Positions 10,279-22,335 of a stretch of DNA of 64,000 nucleotides are shown one piece after another. The stretch's first letter is position 1, and each line of letters starts with the position of its first letter. The position numbers and the translations under genes are program-made. The notes beneath the pieces were generated by a model that saw nothing but the letters and a program-made list of their open reading frames with translations, was not told where the DNA came from and did no database searches. Source of the DNA: Hysterangium stoloniferum (Eukaryota > Basidiomycota > Agaricomycetes > Hysterangiales > Hysterangiaceae); NCBI GenBank assembly GCA_015178975.1, contig WHVD01000116.1:210848-274847 (forward strand), in the 5' to 3' direction.

Positions 10279-11500
10279 GGTTATGGACTCCACAGAGCCT
10301 TAGGATCAAGAGTTTTTTTTATCCCAAAACCTGATCAAGATAGATCAAACTGGGTTACCTGGAAGAGCCAGACACAATGGTACTGACATTGGCAAAGATC
10401 CAAAACAACATTTTGAAGGAACTGCAAGTAAACTGCTGCCACCACTGACTTTCTGAGTGAGACATGTCATTACAGAAGATGACTCATCAAAGATCAAAGT
10501 TGCAGAGTAATGGCAGGATGAATTTGAACAATATGAGGTGTATGTATATCAAAGTTTAATATTCAGATCTATGGAACCAATCTTTCAGATTGAAATTTAA
10601 AAGTTTCAAATGGCAAAAGAAGTGGGAATGTATTATACACTGAGTATAAAGAGAAGCCACTATCTGTATAGATAGATATTAGATGTCAAATGTACAGAAT
10701 GAAATGTGAGGATGATTCAGCAGTCAAGACAACTTAATGAGTTGATGAAAATGCAGGCTCAACTCAAAGGCATGGGTACCAAACTCTCAAATGATAATTT
10801 GGTTACTATTGTCCTTAGATCACTACCTTCTGTAAGTTGTGCTGTCTATTCATTAGCATCATATCAATATCAGCAAATTTCTTGGCTATATCTCTAAAAA
10901 TAGCCAAAGTTGTTAATGCTATAATTGAGGTATATGAACATATCACTATCAACAAGAAGAGGACAAAAGCTTCAGAGATGGCAATGGCAGTATTGAAAGG
11001 TCATGGTAAGCTCAGAAACTACAAAAGGCTAGAGAGATGATCTGAGAACATTGTATGCTAGAACTGTGAAAGGATAGGCCACTTCACAGCCAACTGTTGC
11101 AAACTAAGAAAAATGCAACAAAAGAGATAATAATATAAATAATAATATAGACAAAAATGCAAATATCACTATGTCAAGTATGGATTTTGTATTAATAACA
11201 AGATTCCCAAGATTCACCTTATTTCAGGAAACAAGTCCACACAAGGACACTTAAACTGATGTATATGATTCAGCACCATCAAATGACATGCCATCCAATT
11301 ACCATCAATTTCCCACCGTCAAAGAATACCACAGGAGACTAGAACCCAAGGCCAACAAAGGGCACCAGGTAGGTTTCAGCAGCAAAAACAAAGTGTACCA
11401 CGGTTATTGGCCTGGAAACAACACATCGCCATAGAGCCCAACATGAAGTTCAATGAATCAGTCATCATCACTTTGAACGACGCGCCGGTTGCAGGAGGGA
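10279..11500 (+). pseudogene. copia Gag remnant with zinc knuckle
   Basis: The plus-strand translation shows decayed Gag in several frames: an LGYLEEPD-like start near 10350, the domain up to about 10720, a middle part with many stops, and a CCHC zinc knuckle near 11060-11095 (pattern C-x2-C-x4-H-x4-C, first Cys followed by a stop). The following 11360-11500 reads as a Gln-rich linker (APGRFQQQKQS) into WKQHIAIEPNMKFNES. No protease, integrase or RT follows, and no 3' LTR is seen. The mirror copy is at 43890-45110. Confidence 0.55.
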
Positions 11501-11815
11501 AGGACCCTATGAGCACCCAACACGTTGTGCAAACACGTTGACCGACACACCCGCACAACTCCCACATGCAGGGATGGAATGTCTTGAGCACACCACCCAA
11601 CTCCAGTGTCAGGAGGACCAATCAGACGTGCAAAACATAGAAAACGGCAAACCCAATGACATGTTACCAGCAGTTCAGATGTTGTGTGAAACCGCCATGA
11701 CAACTACAATGCAAGAATTTGATGATCCGCCAGCAAACGTCGAGGAGACAAAACGATGAAATGATGACAATGCCGGGTAACAACGCGTTGGTGAGACTGA
11801 AAAACACGTGACTCT

Positions 11816-12626
11816 CACGTGTAACTATGACGTGTGCAACACTGCTCTGAACCTTCTCTTCGAATCAGATATGGAGGGCCCTGCTCATGGTAAGTCTCTT
11901 CCGATTCTAAATATGATGTTTTAATTTGGAAACTGCAGGGTATCGGGGAACAGGGACGAATGGAACGGGAACAATCCCGTGACACCTCAGGGATACCGGT
12001 CTGAGCCTTGAACTGAAATGAAGCCATGAGGCTTAATATTCATAAATTCTTATCAACCCTTAAATGCTTTCATGATGTCGGCGATCTCCGGCCATCATCC
12101 TGCATCAAAGGTAAGCGCCCTTTCAACCAATGCCATAGTAGCAATAACATGCAGGATGGATACCATTGACCGACCTATCGTTCACCATCCTCCCGAAACT
12201 CTCAATGGCTGAGCTTTTGACTTTGTTGCCAGCCTGCCGATTGTCGACCCTAATGGTCAATCCTGGCATACTCTGGGTCAACCATTTACTGGAAACAGCA
12301 TGTGTTCGTTCCGGAAATAGTGAACCAGATGCTGGCAGAAGGACATTATCTATCTTCCACGATGCAGGTCTTTCCAATTTATCGTTGGTGTTGTAGAGTA
12401 GATGTCGACGGCGCTTTCCAAGCCAATAACGTCGCATCTCTCTTGTTTGCGGTGTGGGCGCATCCCAGGCTTCTCATTCAACTCGTTCTCTTCCTCTTCC
12501 ACCCACACCCATTGTCCTTAGAACGTTCCCGCTGCCCACGGGAACACCGCAGAGTCCACCCGATTAGCTCGTTCCTTTTCGTCTGCGTCCTTCTCGTCGC
12601 TCCGGCGCTGCATGACGGCTGTATCG
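11816..12626. other. Decayed coding-like sequence, not assigned
   Basis: The segment is richer in GC than its left neighbour. On the plus strand, pieces such as VDPNGQSWHTLGQPF (about 12240-12290) read well but end in stops; on the minus strand, 12437-12623 gives an acidic DEKDADEKERANRV stretch. A possible intron (GTAAGTCTCTTCC.. to ..CTGCAG, about 11890-11938) is present on the plus strand. I do not recognise the family and cannot fix a strand or start. Confidence 0.25.
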
Positions 12627-13406
12627 TCAGCACTTATGACATACTTTTCTCTATATTACCTTCCACTCTTGCTGCTTTTCTTCACATATCTGCCCACTGG
12701 CTAGTTCTCAATAATGTTTTATTGCACTGGCACCTACAAGTACGCGACATAGCCTCTCTAGCCTCCTCCCACTCTGTTTCACCAAGTCACGGCTTGGCCG
12801 CCGAAAGCTATTTCTTATTCAGCAGTGGCTGCAATAAAACTAATAGATCAGTCGGATACTACAGAAACTCCCAACTCTCTGGGGATTCGCTCTTAACATT
12901 TGCCTTTCTTCGCTCCCGATAGCATCAGCCTTGTGTAGGATGCAAGGCATCCAGGCTGCAGCGTTGCATTGAAAGCTACCACGTCATTGACGTCACCTCG
13001 TATGTCCCCTTTCTACCTTTCTACTTCTCCAGCCTACTTAAAATTTGCGTTAGCTTTAATAGTATTATGTTCCAGTGTTCTCTCATGATCAAGCAACCGC
13101 CGCCGCCGTTACGATAATACGATTTGTAAACCTGTGTCATCCCGTATCAATACTAAACACTCAGCCGATTATTGTCAAACGTCCATTTGACACCCGTCCA
13201 CTCTACAGTTCCCTGCCCCCAATGTTATTTCCGACCGCATACGCATGTTAAAAAGAACGAGTTAATTCCTCATGAACTACTAGACTAGTGAGGGGCGAAA
13301 ATCTGCTCGGAGACGGCACGATTGAAGGCGGGAAAGGCGTGTTTTCAGTCGCACTCAGGCTGCACAAGTTAATCCTCTCACTCATGCGTGACCAAAATTG
13401 CCAGCA
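12627..13406. repeat. 0.77-kb unclassified direct repeat, copy 2
   Basis: Matches 5389-6163 in the same orientation, with an extra block (CTCTCTAGCCTCC near 12755) and scattered substitutions. Beyond the left boundary CGTCAGCACTTAT and the right boundary GCCAGCAAA the two copies differ completely, so the unit is sharply bounded. Confidence 0.8.
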
Positions 13407-13429
13407 AATCTCTTCCTTTAGGTCATTAC

Positions 13430-14415
13430 GGATGACTTTAAGTTAGGCTCTTCACAGGTGGCATTAGTTAGTAATCCATATGCCCGACTTCAAGAGCAGT
13501 CGGCGTGGTGGTTGCTATCCCACGTCGGGTATTGGATTTACGTCACAGTGGATTGCTGGTACATCATAAAGATTCGTGTCTTCGAGGTCTAGCCGCGTAT
13601 CCAGTTTATTCTGGACGAAGCGAATACACCTCTCGACATAGATCTCAGGGATGGTATTAAGGCCATAAAGAAATTCTTCTTCTCTTTACCACAATAGCAG
13701 ACGTTACTCTTCCCCTGCCGCTGTTTCAACCGAAGTTCGCCTGATTGCTCACTCCACTTTGGACAAGAAGTGTTCCTCAATACTTTGGGCGAAGATGACT
13801 CTTCCTTACACTTGAGAACGCTCTAGTTCCATACTGTGCTCTTCTCAGGGACCAAACAAATCACACACATTTGGATCGATCGCCAATGGTCGGTTGCCCA
13901 ACCCCTCCGAGCACAAGATGTTTCCTTTCCTTGCCGCGAACAGACTTGACACGGATGTATGCCACTCTTTGGTGTGAGTTTCCTACCGAGTGTGAAGAAG
14001 TCAAATGTATACGAGATCCACTCGAAGCGCACCATGGAGGCATCTTGCTAATATAAGATGTCTACTCGTGGTGTTGCGTGGTGTTGATTTTCCTGGTGTC
14101 ACCCTCACCCATACGATACTGACAGACAAATGAATATCAACTGATGCTTGCGGGGGATTAGCATTCCTCTTCCTACTATCGAACCTCGTTTGGCGGGCAT
14201 CCAAAGAGAGGGACCAGACTTAGTCCGTATAATCTGGTTGCACAAAGGACTCCAGATTCAAGGCCACGGATGGCGTGGTCGCGGTCGCACTCCAGCTGCA
14301 AAGGTAGTCATCCCACCCTGATGTGACCTTGCGACCCAAATTCCCAGCAATGCCCTTGATCCTTGTCGTTACCGTGATGCATGATGACATAGGAGAAGTC
14401 TGGCTGGTCACTGAT
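13430..14415 (-). pseudogene. Unrecognised decayed gene
   Basis: Minus-strand translation gives a long, stop-interrupted reading. The best stretch (about 13560-13700) is FLYGLNTIPEIYVERCIRF followed by VQNKLDTRLDLEDTNLYD; nearer 14000 is RVDIRF-like and basic sequence. Five or more stops or frame changes are needed to follow it to 14415. I do not recognise the family. It has no repeat partner in the window, so it could be a host pseudogene. Confidence 0.3.
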
Positions 14416-14479
14416 GATATGAGAAAAAGGATCTAAATTGGCGAGTTCATCAAAGGTCGACCTAATATCAGTGTCCCTC

Positions 14480-15560
14480 TCTCCACCGTCCTTTTCTCAG
14501 TGCTAAACAGATTATATGTAAACTTGGGTTGATCACTTATGATCAATTGACCAGCCAAGTCCAATATCATCCTTTCCCTTGTTAAAATGATGTTTCTACA
14601 GCTCTAAGCCACTTCACTGTGACCTTGGAAAATTTCCCAGTGAATTTGAAACAGAAATAAACAAGAGGAAGGCACTATGCACAATTATTCAGTTTAGCTA
14701 CCTTTGATGAACCAGGTTCTTTCACCTTGTTGATGGCATTGATTAACCTGCAGTGGAGTGTGTTATATGGCTGGGCAGCTCTGAAGGAACCGAAAAGTAC
14801 AGCCAAGAGCTGTTTGTACAAGATATGTTGGAGCTATGGACATGGTCACCTCGTCATTTTCCCATCTTATACAGAAAGTGGACTCTACTCTCTTAAATTA
14901 TTTCCAATGAATGAATTAATCACTAGCCCACCCATTTTCAGCTTGATATGAGACAGACCTAAACTTCTCAGTCAGATCAAGATTGTTCCCTAATATGTTA
15001 CTAGGCAGCCCAATCCTGCAAAAGCAGAAGGGTAACAAAACTGCCATTGGAAGTGGTGACCTCAGGGTGGTCAGGAAGACATTACCTATAACTTTATAAT
15101 GAATGTGGAAGGTATCCTTGTTTGATAATGAAGCCATCAAGGAGATTTTTGTATGCAACCTCAGATATTACACGTCTACCTTACTGAAATTTTGGATCTG
15201 TTCTATTGGGTAAAGATGCAAGTACTGGGGTGCTGATGCCTACAAACTGCTGGTCCCCCTCCCCCCCATGTAGTTGCTCAATTCCTGGAATGATTAAGCT
15301 TTTCAGGTAGATACAAGAAGTGGTTCTAACTGGCACATTTACTAGAGGGCTCAATGTGGTGAAGAAATCTTTGAATATAAAACCTGTATGCTCACAGGAT
15401 ATGTTCCCATAGTCTGTCTGTTTGTGATTCTGCCACATCACCTATTCACTTAGGTCAGAGTTGTGCCATACGCTTGTTATGACATCTGTCCAGCATAGGT
15501 TTCCCACCTTAACTCTTTATGTTGCTGTTATCTCTCCACAAGTCACTGATGCGACATGAG
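14480..15560 (-). pseudogene. Unrecognised decayed gene with CEHTGFIFKDFF motif
   Basis: Minus-strand segments 15441-15181 and 15158-14916 follow one another across a short gap and read as conserved-looking protein (CEHTGFIFKDFFTTLSPL; IPGIEQLHGG; then NNLDLTEKFRSVSYQAEN). Weaker segments continue to about 14480 (APTYLVQTALGCTFRFLQS). Stops separate the segments, and splice sites are possible but not clear. I cannot assign a family; a captured or decayed host gene is possible. Confidence 0.3.
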
Positions 15561-15593
15561 TCCATACTTATTCATAAAATGTAGACAAGTTAA

Positions 15594-15669
15594 TGGCCAG
15601 ACTGGGAATTGAACCCAGGATCTTTCACATATATGTATAGTAAGGATGTTACCACTACACCACCTGACC
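15594..15669 (-). tRNA. tRNA-like sequence (degenerate tRNA or SINE head)
   Basis: The reverse complement starts GGTCAGG and ends TCTGGCCA. The two 7-base acceptor halves pair with two wobbles. The internal A box TGGTGTAGTGG and B box GGTTCAATTCC are in the usual places, and the T stem CTGGG/CCCAG is perfect. The anticodon arm is abnormal: the stem CTTAC/GTGAA has a mismatch and the loop is 11 rather than 7 bases (TATACATATAT), so I cannot read a trustworthy anticodon. This fits a decayed tRNA gene or the Pol III promoter head of a SINE rather than a working tRNA. Confidence 0.5.
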
Positions 15670-15795
15670 TTATGTAGATCCCATGTTACACTGTATTCAA
15701 GGACATAACCTCAAGTGCCTTCCTATTAAATTATATATGTACACACTGAACTCAGAGCTGTATACAATATACATGTAGAACAGTGGTTGGTATTG

Positions 15796-15905
15796 CAGTG
15801 ATTCACAAAATGCTTCCAATGTTTGGCAGTGTCAACATACATACTGTACATGTATACTTTATAACTCAATGGAAGATGGTCACACTTTATTGAATATACA
15901 AAATT
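15796..15905. mobile_element. Single end of a Tc1/mariner-type element
   Basis: CAGTGATTCACAAAATGC and the following bases match the terminal inverted repeat of the Tc1/mariner element at 24693-26283 (CAGTGACTCACAAAATGT...) with substitutions for about 60-100 bp. I found no second end nearby. Confidence 0.45.
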
Positions 15906-17196
15906 TTACTGAATAATCCTCATATTTTCCAAGTGAGACTATTCTTTCTAGCCATGACAACTTATTCTATGAGTTTATATTTAATTACCTGAAATTTCAT
16001 CTTTAAAATATGTATGCCCTTTTAAAATATATACAAATGATATAGTTACACAAAATTATTTGGGTTTAACCTGGATTATTTGGGTTAAACAAGATTATTT
16101 GGGTTATGACTTAATCTTTGGGTTATGATGTATTCTCTTGTATACAAGCAAACTTTCAAATATATTTTATATAATTTGAATTTAGTTGGTTTAGAGAGTT
16201 AACCAGAACTATCTGGGATACCAATCCCTATTGTGCAATTTATTCCAAAAGAATAATCTACAGATGATTGTTTGACTAAATTGTGTCAGATATAGGATAA
16301 ATATTAATATTTTTGCATTCTTCAGAGTGATACCTAATCAACTGAATTTGATTAAATATTAATTTTACAACAAACAATATAAATATATACACTTTAGTGG
16401 ATAAATAACTTTTAAAGTTTTGGGTTATCCTCCAATAGAGAAAATATGTCTGGTGATATTTTAAGTGTACATGGATGAAATCATGCATTAGCCTCACTGA
16501 GTATAGCCACAATATACATTTTCAAGAATTTTGTTAAAGGAGAAAGGTGAGCTACCTCTAGAGAGGTGGGTGTGTCATCACCATTTATAATGAGTGCTAT
16601 GTTGGATGAATTCAAATCCATTCCTTTCATAATGGTATGCAAACAATAACACACATGTAATGTATTCAGGGGTTTCTCTTAGATAGCTCAATATATGCTA
16701 TAGTGTCACAGAGCTTCAATAATAAAACAAGCAAAGGTACAGTAATTTAAATACTGATAAATTAATCAGCTGCGCTATTAAGCTTAAACAACTCAAATCA
16801 ATGCTTATTTTGATTATTGAAAGGTTCAATAGAACAATATATGACTCTTTTAGCAAATAAAAGAACTATTCCTTGAGAATAGAGGCTAGAAGGTGAGGAT
16901 ATATGCAGTAACTTAGCAGAGACTTGATATAAAGCTTTGGATTCTTGTATGCTTATTTGTAACTATTAATAGTTATTTAACAAGGTGCTAAATAATTTAT
17001 TAATAGAGAGAATAAATACAACTGGATTAATTGAAAGCTTGTACTTGATTAATTCAATAAACTTATGTTGGACCTTGAATAATCTAGTATTGGCAGGGAT
17101 TTCAGTAAGGATATTATTTTAGGTTTACTATGTATTTAGCAAGCCTAAGGGTAGCTGTGAGGCTGGGGAAACTTAGATGATTACCTAAGTTTAAGA
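15906..17196. other. AT-rich sequence without a gene; short GGATTATTTGGGTT repeats at about 16055-16130
   Basis: Four imperfect copies of a GATTATTTGGGTTAAAC-like unit lie at about 16055-16130. The rest is AT-rich with no domain-bearing frame. It probably represents old, decayed repeats. Confidence 0.45.
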
Positions 17197-17201
17197 GTTG
17201 C

Positions 17202-18040
17202 TGTTACGACCGGACAAATCCCGCTGGACTCCGGGCACTAACTCGTACGCCCCCACGCGCTACAAGCACCAATCGTCTGTTTATAGGATTTCCCACCCGG
17301 ACTCCGTTACATCAAGACTCGTTACGTTCGACCTCATTAAGACACATATCAGTCACCGGACTTCCCCCGCATCCCGTCTCTGTCTATGTCCGTCTTCGTC
17401 CCACACATCAGTCACCGGAACCCGCTCAGAATCCCGTCACTGCTCTAATCGAGCCCCGTTCCCATTTTAGTCAAATGACCTGTCACGATTTAGGACTCTG
17501 CTCCCGCTCCATTTCCCGTTATGGGTTATGCTTTGTCACGATTCGGACTCCGCTCCGTTCCGTTCCATTCCTAACACCAATTTGGTGTTTACTATTCCCG
17601 TTTCATGTTTTGTTAGTTTCGTTTTGCCATTACTGGATTTGGTATGTCATTCACTCCATGGTCTATATAAACTGGCAGATGTTGTACATACAATCCAGTC
17701 AGAAAATTAGCTTAGATTCCCCCCAGTAATCTAATAATATTTTCCGCTCTAAAACCTTACTCGATTCACATCGCTCGCACTAGTCGGAGCCCACGGGCTC
17801 CGGCGCATCTATCTCTCTCAACCAACTCGACTCACGACCCACGACCTCTGACTTACGACCCACGACCCGACTTACGACCTACGACCCACGAACCCCGCCC
17901 GGACTCCCCGGGATCCCTGTCTGTCCGTTTGAAATTGGACAACATGATCTAGCGAGGGCGCAGCCTATAAGCTGAAGCCAAGTCCTACTGGATATCCCGC
18001 GGGTTTCTCCGGAAACCCGGCCTGTGTGTGTATCCTAACA
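17202..18040 (+). repeat. Solo LTR (gypsy family of 38799-39615), GTTGC target duplication
   Basis: The LTR runs from TGTTACGACCGGAC to GTATCCTAACA. GTTGC lies immediately before (17197-17201) and after (18041-18045), a perfect 5-bp target duplication. It contains a TATATAAA box near 17663 and the family hallmark CTATAAGCTGAAGCC near 17967. It still carries many CpG sites, unlike the older copy at 19201-19959. No internal element sequence flanks it, so it arose by LTR-LTR recombination. Confidence 0.9.
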
Positions 18041-18045
18041 GTTGC

Positions 18046-19195
18046 TGACAAAGATTCAAGATTCTGCAAGTGTAGGTGCCTGCAGTTAGTGTATTAGACT
18101 AAGGCTATTATTGTCCTTAGGATGATTAGATAAGCTTCTGAGCTGTGTAGTAAAATGTGTGTGATAGATGATTTTATTGGAAACTTGGCCCTCCTTATAT
18201 ACATTTTGATAACTAAATATTTAACTATTTATTTATTTTATGAGGTCATTATTTAGGTCATAATGACCTCATATTCTACTTAATTTTTACCCTTTATTTA
18301 TCATGTGATTCCCCTCTCTGAGACAAGGGTTCCAATCTTTGGCTTGAATATGAAGGTTTAAGGCTGCAGTCCCAGGATGGAAGCAAATGCTGAGTCAGCG
18401 GAATCAATTAATGACTCAAGTCATTACAGTCACATCTGTGACTGAATGATATCCCGAGGTTGGAGGCTTATCTAATAGGTCACATGACTCCAAAAATGTG
18501 CACATTGGAGCAAACGATGTGCTGAAAAGCAATAACTAAGTAAATAAAATATAAATAATTAGTTAAAAATTATAATAAATTAACGAAGATATAATAGCAT
18601 TATATAAGCTCATATATGCTATATTATGCGAAGTTAAAAGGAACTAGGCCTTATATTTCACAATAGAATATAATAAAAATACAATAAATTTGAGAGAATA
18701 TTAAATAATTCAAAGAAAATTAAGAGAACTTTATGAGATTATGCTGATACCTCACAACACAGAAAACTGTTACTAAGAAAGAACACAAAAACTTTAGAGG
18801 AGGACAACTAATAAAAATAAAAGTGATTTACTCAATCAAGTATATATTGATATTGTTTGACATACAAATAATATAATATTTCATCAGATCCAGTCCATCA
18901 GGCAATAACATCCTGGAGAATAGGGAAATATTGATGTTTATCCCGCATCTGACAAAAATTATTCAAATAATCATTTTGTTGATTATCCTTTTGGAATAAA
19001 ATGTAGTGGTAGGCCATGATAGTTCTGGTTAAGTTTCTGAATGAAATGAAGTTGAATTATATTAACTATTTTTGAAAAGTCAAATATATTCCATAAAATA
19101 CATCTTATTCCATGAGATTTGTATATATTTCAATGTGAGGATTACTAATACAGGTCATAAAATCAGATTCCTATAAAACTCCATCTTTACACAGT
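18046..19195. other. AT-rich sequence without a gene
   Basis: It is continuous with 15906-17196 if the solo LTR is removed. I see no domain, RNA gene or repeat boundary. Confidence 0.5.
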
Positions 19196-19200
19196 GATAT

Positions 19201-19959
19201 TGTTAAGAGTGTATACACAGAGGGTTTCCAGAGAAACCTGCAGGAAATCCAGTAGGACTTGGCTTCAGCTTATAGGCTGTGCCCTCAAGAGATCATGTTG
19301 TCCAATTTTAAATGGGCAGATGGGAATCCCGGGGAGTCCAGGTGGAGTTTGTGGGTCAAGAGGTCATGGATTGAGAGGTCAGGGAGTCAAGATAGATAAG
19401 TTGGAGGTTGAGTGATAGATGCATTGGAGCCCATGGACTCTGACTAGTGAGAGCGGTGTAATTCAAAGAGGAGTTTAGAGTGGAAAATATACTAGATTAC
19501 TGGGAAGAATCTAAGCTGATTTTCTGACTGGATTGTATGTACAACATCTGCCAGACTATATAGACTGTGGAATGAATAACATACCAAATTCAGTAATAAT
19601 GAAAACGAAACTAGCAAACATAAAACAAGATAAGTAAACACCAAACTTGGTGTTAGGAATGGGATGGAATGGAGCAGAGTCCAAATTGTGACAGGTCATT
19701 GACTAATGAGAATGGGGCTCAGTTAGAGGGATGACGGGTTTTCCAAGCAGGGTGCAGTAACTGATGTGTGGGACAGAGTCAGACATAGACAGGGATGGAG
19801 TCCAATGGGTGACTGATACATGAAGTAATGAAGTTGAATGTGGACAAGTCTGACATACAGAGTCCGGTGGGAATTCCGGTAAAATGACAATTGGTGCATA
19901 TAGGGTGTGGGTGCATATAAGTTAGTGTCTGGAGTCCAGTGAGAATTCCAGTCATAACA
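19201..19959 (-). repeat. Old solo LTR of the same gypsy family
   Basis: Plus-strand ends are TGTTAAGAGTG and GTCATAACA, and the reverse complement aligns throughout with 17202-18040. The flanks GATAT (19196-19200) and GGTAT (19960-19964) are a 5-bp duplication with one transition. Where the other copy has CpG, this one mostly has TG or CA, as expected from deamination of methylated cytosine. Confidence 0.8.
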
Positions 19960-19964
19960 GGTAT

Positions 19965-20523
19965 CTATTCTGAGACTATTATTATATTGTTAAAAAACAA
20001 TCATGGGAAATAGTTCTCCACATTATATTTTACAAAATTGACAGTCATTTAAATGATTCCATTGTATATAATTTCCTTCTTTTTATAGATTTTTGATGTT
20101 AAATACAGTGACTCCAAAAACCCTTTCCATGCTAACCCCAAATGCAGTGTGTGAAGTGCACCACCTTACAGTGTGGGAATTCCACTTAGCTTTGGTGGAG
20201 TCATACATAGTACATATCCTTGGCTACAGGATTGCTCCCTTGGTGACATGATTTGGGCCACATGTAGAGATATGATCAATTTAAAACAGCAATACCATGG
20301 AAAGGGGTTTTTCACTTTTGAACTGATAACTAGGATCTCGTCAAATCATAGAATAATGGCCATTATTTGTTAGTACAAACAAATATATACATGTAAATAG
20401 TATGTCTGAGTTTAAAATAGTTCCCACACTCCCACACTTCTTGATTCCTAACCACCATCATGGTCAGATCCCTCTCTCTTACTTAACAAAATACCATCCT
20501 TTCCTTGCTTGATTCTGGCCACT
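19965..20523. other. No gene supported
   Basis: A short plus-strand reading (CEVHHLTVWEFHLALVES, about 20152-20205) looks protein-like but ends in stops within 75 codons, and I do not recognise it. The rest is AT-rich. Confidence 0.35.
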
Positions 20524-20760
20524 TGTTAAGTTCCAAACAAAGATCCACAGATAGTCCCGTGGAGGTTTCCAGTAATTAATTCCGAACACACTTTCTTCTG
20601 TGAATTGTCCCATGGAGTCCCCAGGTAATAAGTCCGGGGAAGTTCTGGGGATTAGTAGTACAAGACAGTGTATCAGAATAATTACCAGAAGTAGGTAACA
20701 GCTGAGATGGACTTAGCTTCAGCTTATGGGCTGCACCCTCATACTTTCTGGTTCCTGACA
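20524..20760 (-). repeat. 3' LTR of the deleted gypsy derivative
   Basis: TGTTAAGTTCC..CCTGACA on the plus strand, 237 bp. It aligns with 23936-24197 throughout, with a divergent outer end, and contains the family motif AGCTTATGGGCTG. Confidence 0.7.
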
Positions 20761-21414
20761 GTACCCTCCCCTTAAGGCTGAAGTCCCATAGAGGCCATAG
20801 GAACATGATACATTTGTTGGTTACACATATGTGTTAATGAGGTGTATGATCTGGAGGGGGGAGATTTGACCAAGACCAAGCAATGGTACAGACAGGTCTT
20901 GTGGTGGAAGTAGGGATGGCATGTAGAAAAGCCATGGGGCTTGAAGAAGGTCTTGGGCTTATTTGGATACTTGAAAGTAAGTTTAAACCTCTGAAAAGGT
21001 CCAAACTCCAAAATGTCGAGAACTCCAACCAGGTCCAAAAGTCCCAAAAAGTCCAGAACATAGTTTGGAAGTTCCAAGGGGTCTGGAGGTTCTGAGAGGT
21101 CTGACCCAAAAGGTCAGGGGGAGACAAAGATGCAAGGGGACAGGGTGATGAAAACATCCAGGGATGTCACAATGGACCAGGAGTTGCCCAAAGGGGCCAG
21201 AATGATGTACAAAGGCATGGTGGGGTGAGAGTGGTTAAAGGTTGCAATGTCCACAGGGAAAGCCATGGGGGTTCCAAGGGTAGATCAACCTTAAATCACA
21301 AGGAAGAAACATGTGGAAAAGCCACAGATATTCCGATGGCAAGCAGGACTTGTCCAAAACTTTGAATGGTCTGTATGTCACAGAATTGGGTTGTCCATGG
21401 GTTCCTGGATAAGA

Positions 21415-21630
21415 CAGGGAAGTTCAGAGGTTCCGGGAACACACTGGATGAGAACCGGGAAGTCCTAGGGCTCCAAAATATGCTGGATGGAACAGGGAAG
21501 TCCACGGGTTCCAAGAATACATTGGTGACATCAAGAAGTTTGGATAGAACTGCAAACAGGCTGAATAGTCATACTGTAGATCTGGGAGGTCCGGGGGTTC
21601 CAGGAATACACTGATGAAAACCGGAAAACC
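21415..21630. repeat. Degenerate tandem repeat, about 50-60 bp unit
   Basis: Units built on GGGAAGTCC..GGTTCCAAGAATACACTGG recur about four times inside the deleted gypsy derivative. Weaker repeats of the same style (TGCCAGAAAGGCCATGGG) occur at 22805-22880. Confidence 0.5.
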
Positions 21631-22177
21631 AGATTCTGAGGATGTCCTGAATAAGCACCGGAAAGTCTGGGTACCCCGAGGATATATGACTGGCCAGAAG
21701 TTGAAATGCCCAAGGGCCACAGGTTGCCCAAAAGGGGCTAACATGTTGCCTAGAGGCAAGGAGATGACAAAGGAGTCCTTGGCAGGATTGCCACAAGACT
21801 GGAGGAGTGGACAACATCCCAAGAGCAAAGACAACTTGGAGGACAAGTCATCTAAGGGTCTATAGAGTCCGAGAGTTCCATGGACAATGACCAGTTGGGG
21901 AAGTCTGTGGGACCCGAGGAAGTAATGCTCTTACAACAAAGGGCATAAAGGGGAAAGGGAGTTGGGTCCCAGTGGAGTCTGAGTCATAACTGATGAGGTA
22001 CTTGGATTCCAAGGGATAGCCCAGAGGTCATGAAAAGGACAGGGGTCATGAGGACAGAAACTAGACTCATCTGCCACTCAATGGACTGAGAGTCGAGTGT
22101 GGTACAAAGAGCTAGAAAGGCAAAGAGAGACATAGGGTGACAGGGAATGATGAAGTGAGTCCAAAGGTGTGGAGTCC

Positions 22178-22335
22178 ACAGATAGTGTGGCTAGAGAGAG
22201 GTTAGTGGGTTTCAACTTATGCAGGTTTACTGTAGCATAGTCATTACTCCAACATTTACAGGGGTCTGTGGATAATGCAGCTAGAGAGAGGTTAGTGGAT
22301 TTCAACTGATGCATGCAGGTTTACAATGGCATAGG
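22178..22335 (-). repeat. Tandem duplication, two copies of about 80-110 bp
   Basis: The block ACTCC...GCATAGGTTTAC... with GGTTAGTGG(G/A)TTTCAACT is present twice (about 22178-22250 and 22263-22335). On the minus strand each copy encodes the junction RNase H to linker, giving YATVNLHKLK and YAIVNLHASVE. Confidence 0.6.

Larger units (their letters stand above)
8757..11815 (+). repeat. Left arm of a roughly 3-kb inverted duplication (partner 42815-46680)
   Basis: The reverse complement of 46680 downwards matches this arm from GAGGGATATACCAATA (8765) through a 0.7-kb unique part, a MITE-like element, a copia LTR and gag remnant, to about AACACGTGA (11812). The partner arm carries an extra solo LTR (43058-43881) that is absent here at the corresponding GCAGGGATGG (about 11568). 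Confidence 0.85.

Noticed and set aside
16040-16140. Telomere-like TTTGGGTT repeats
   Set aside because: Only four imperfect, spaced copies with AT-rich units; not TTAGGG-type and internal to the window.
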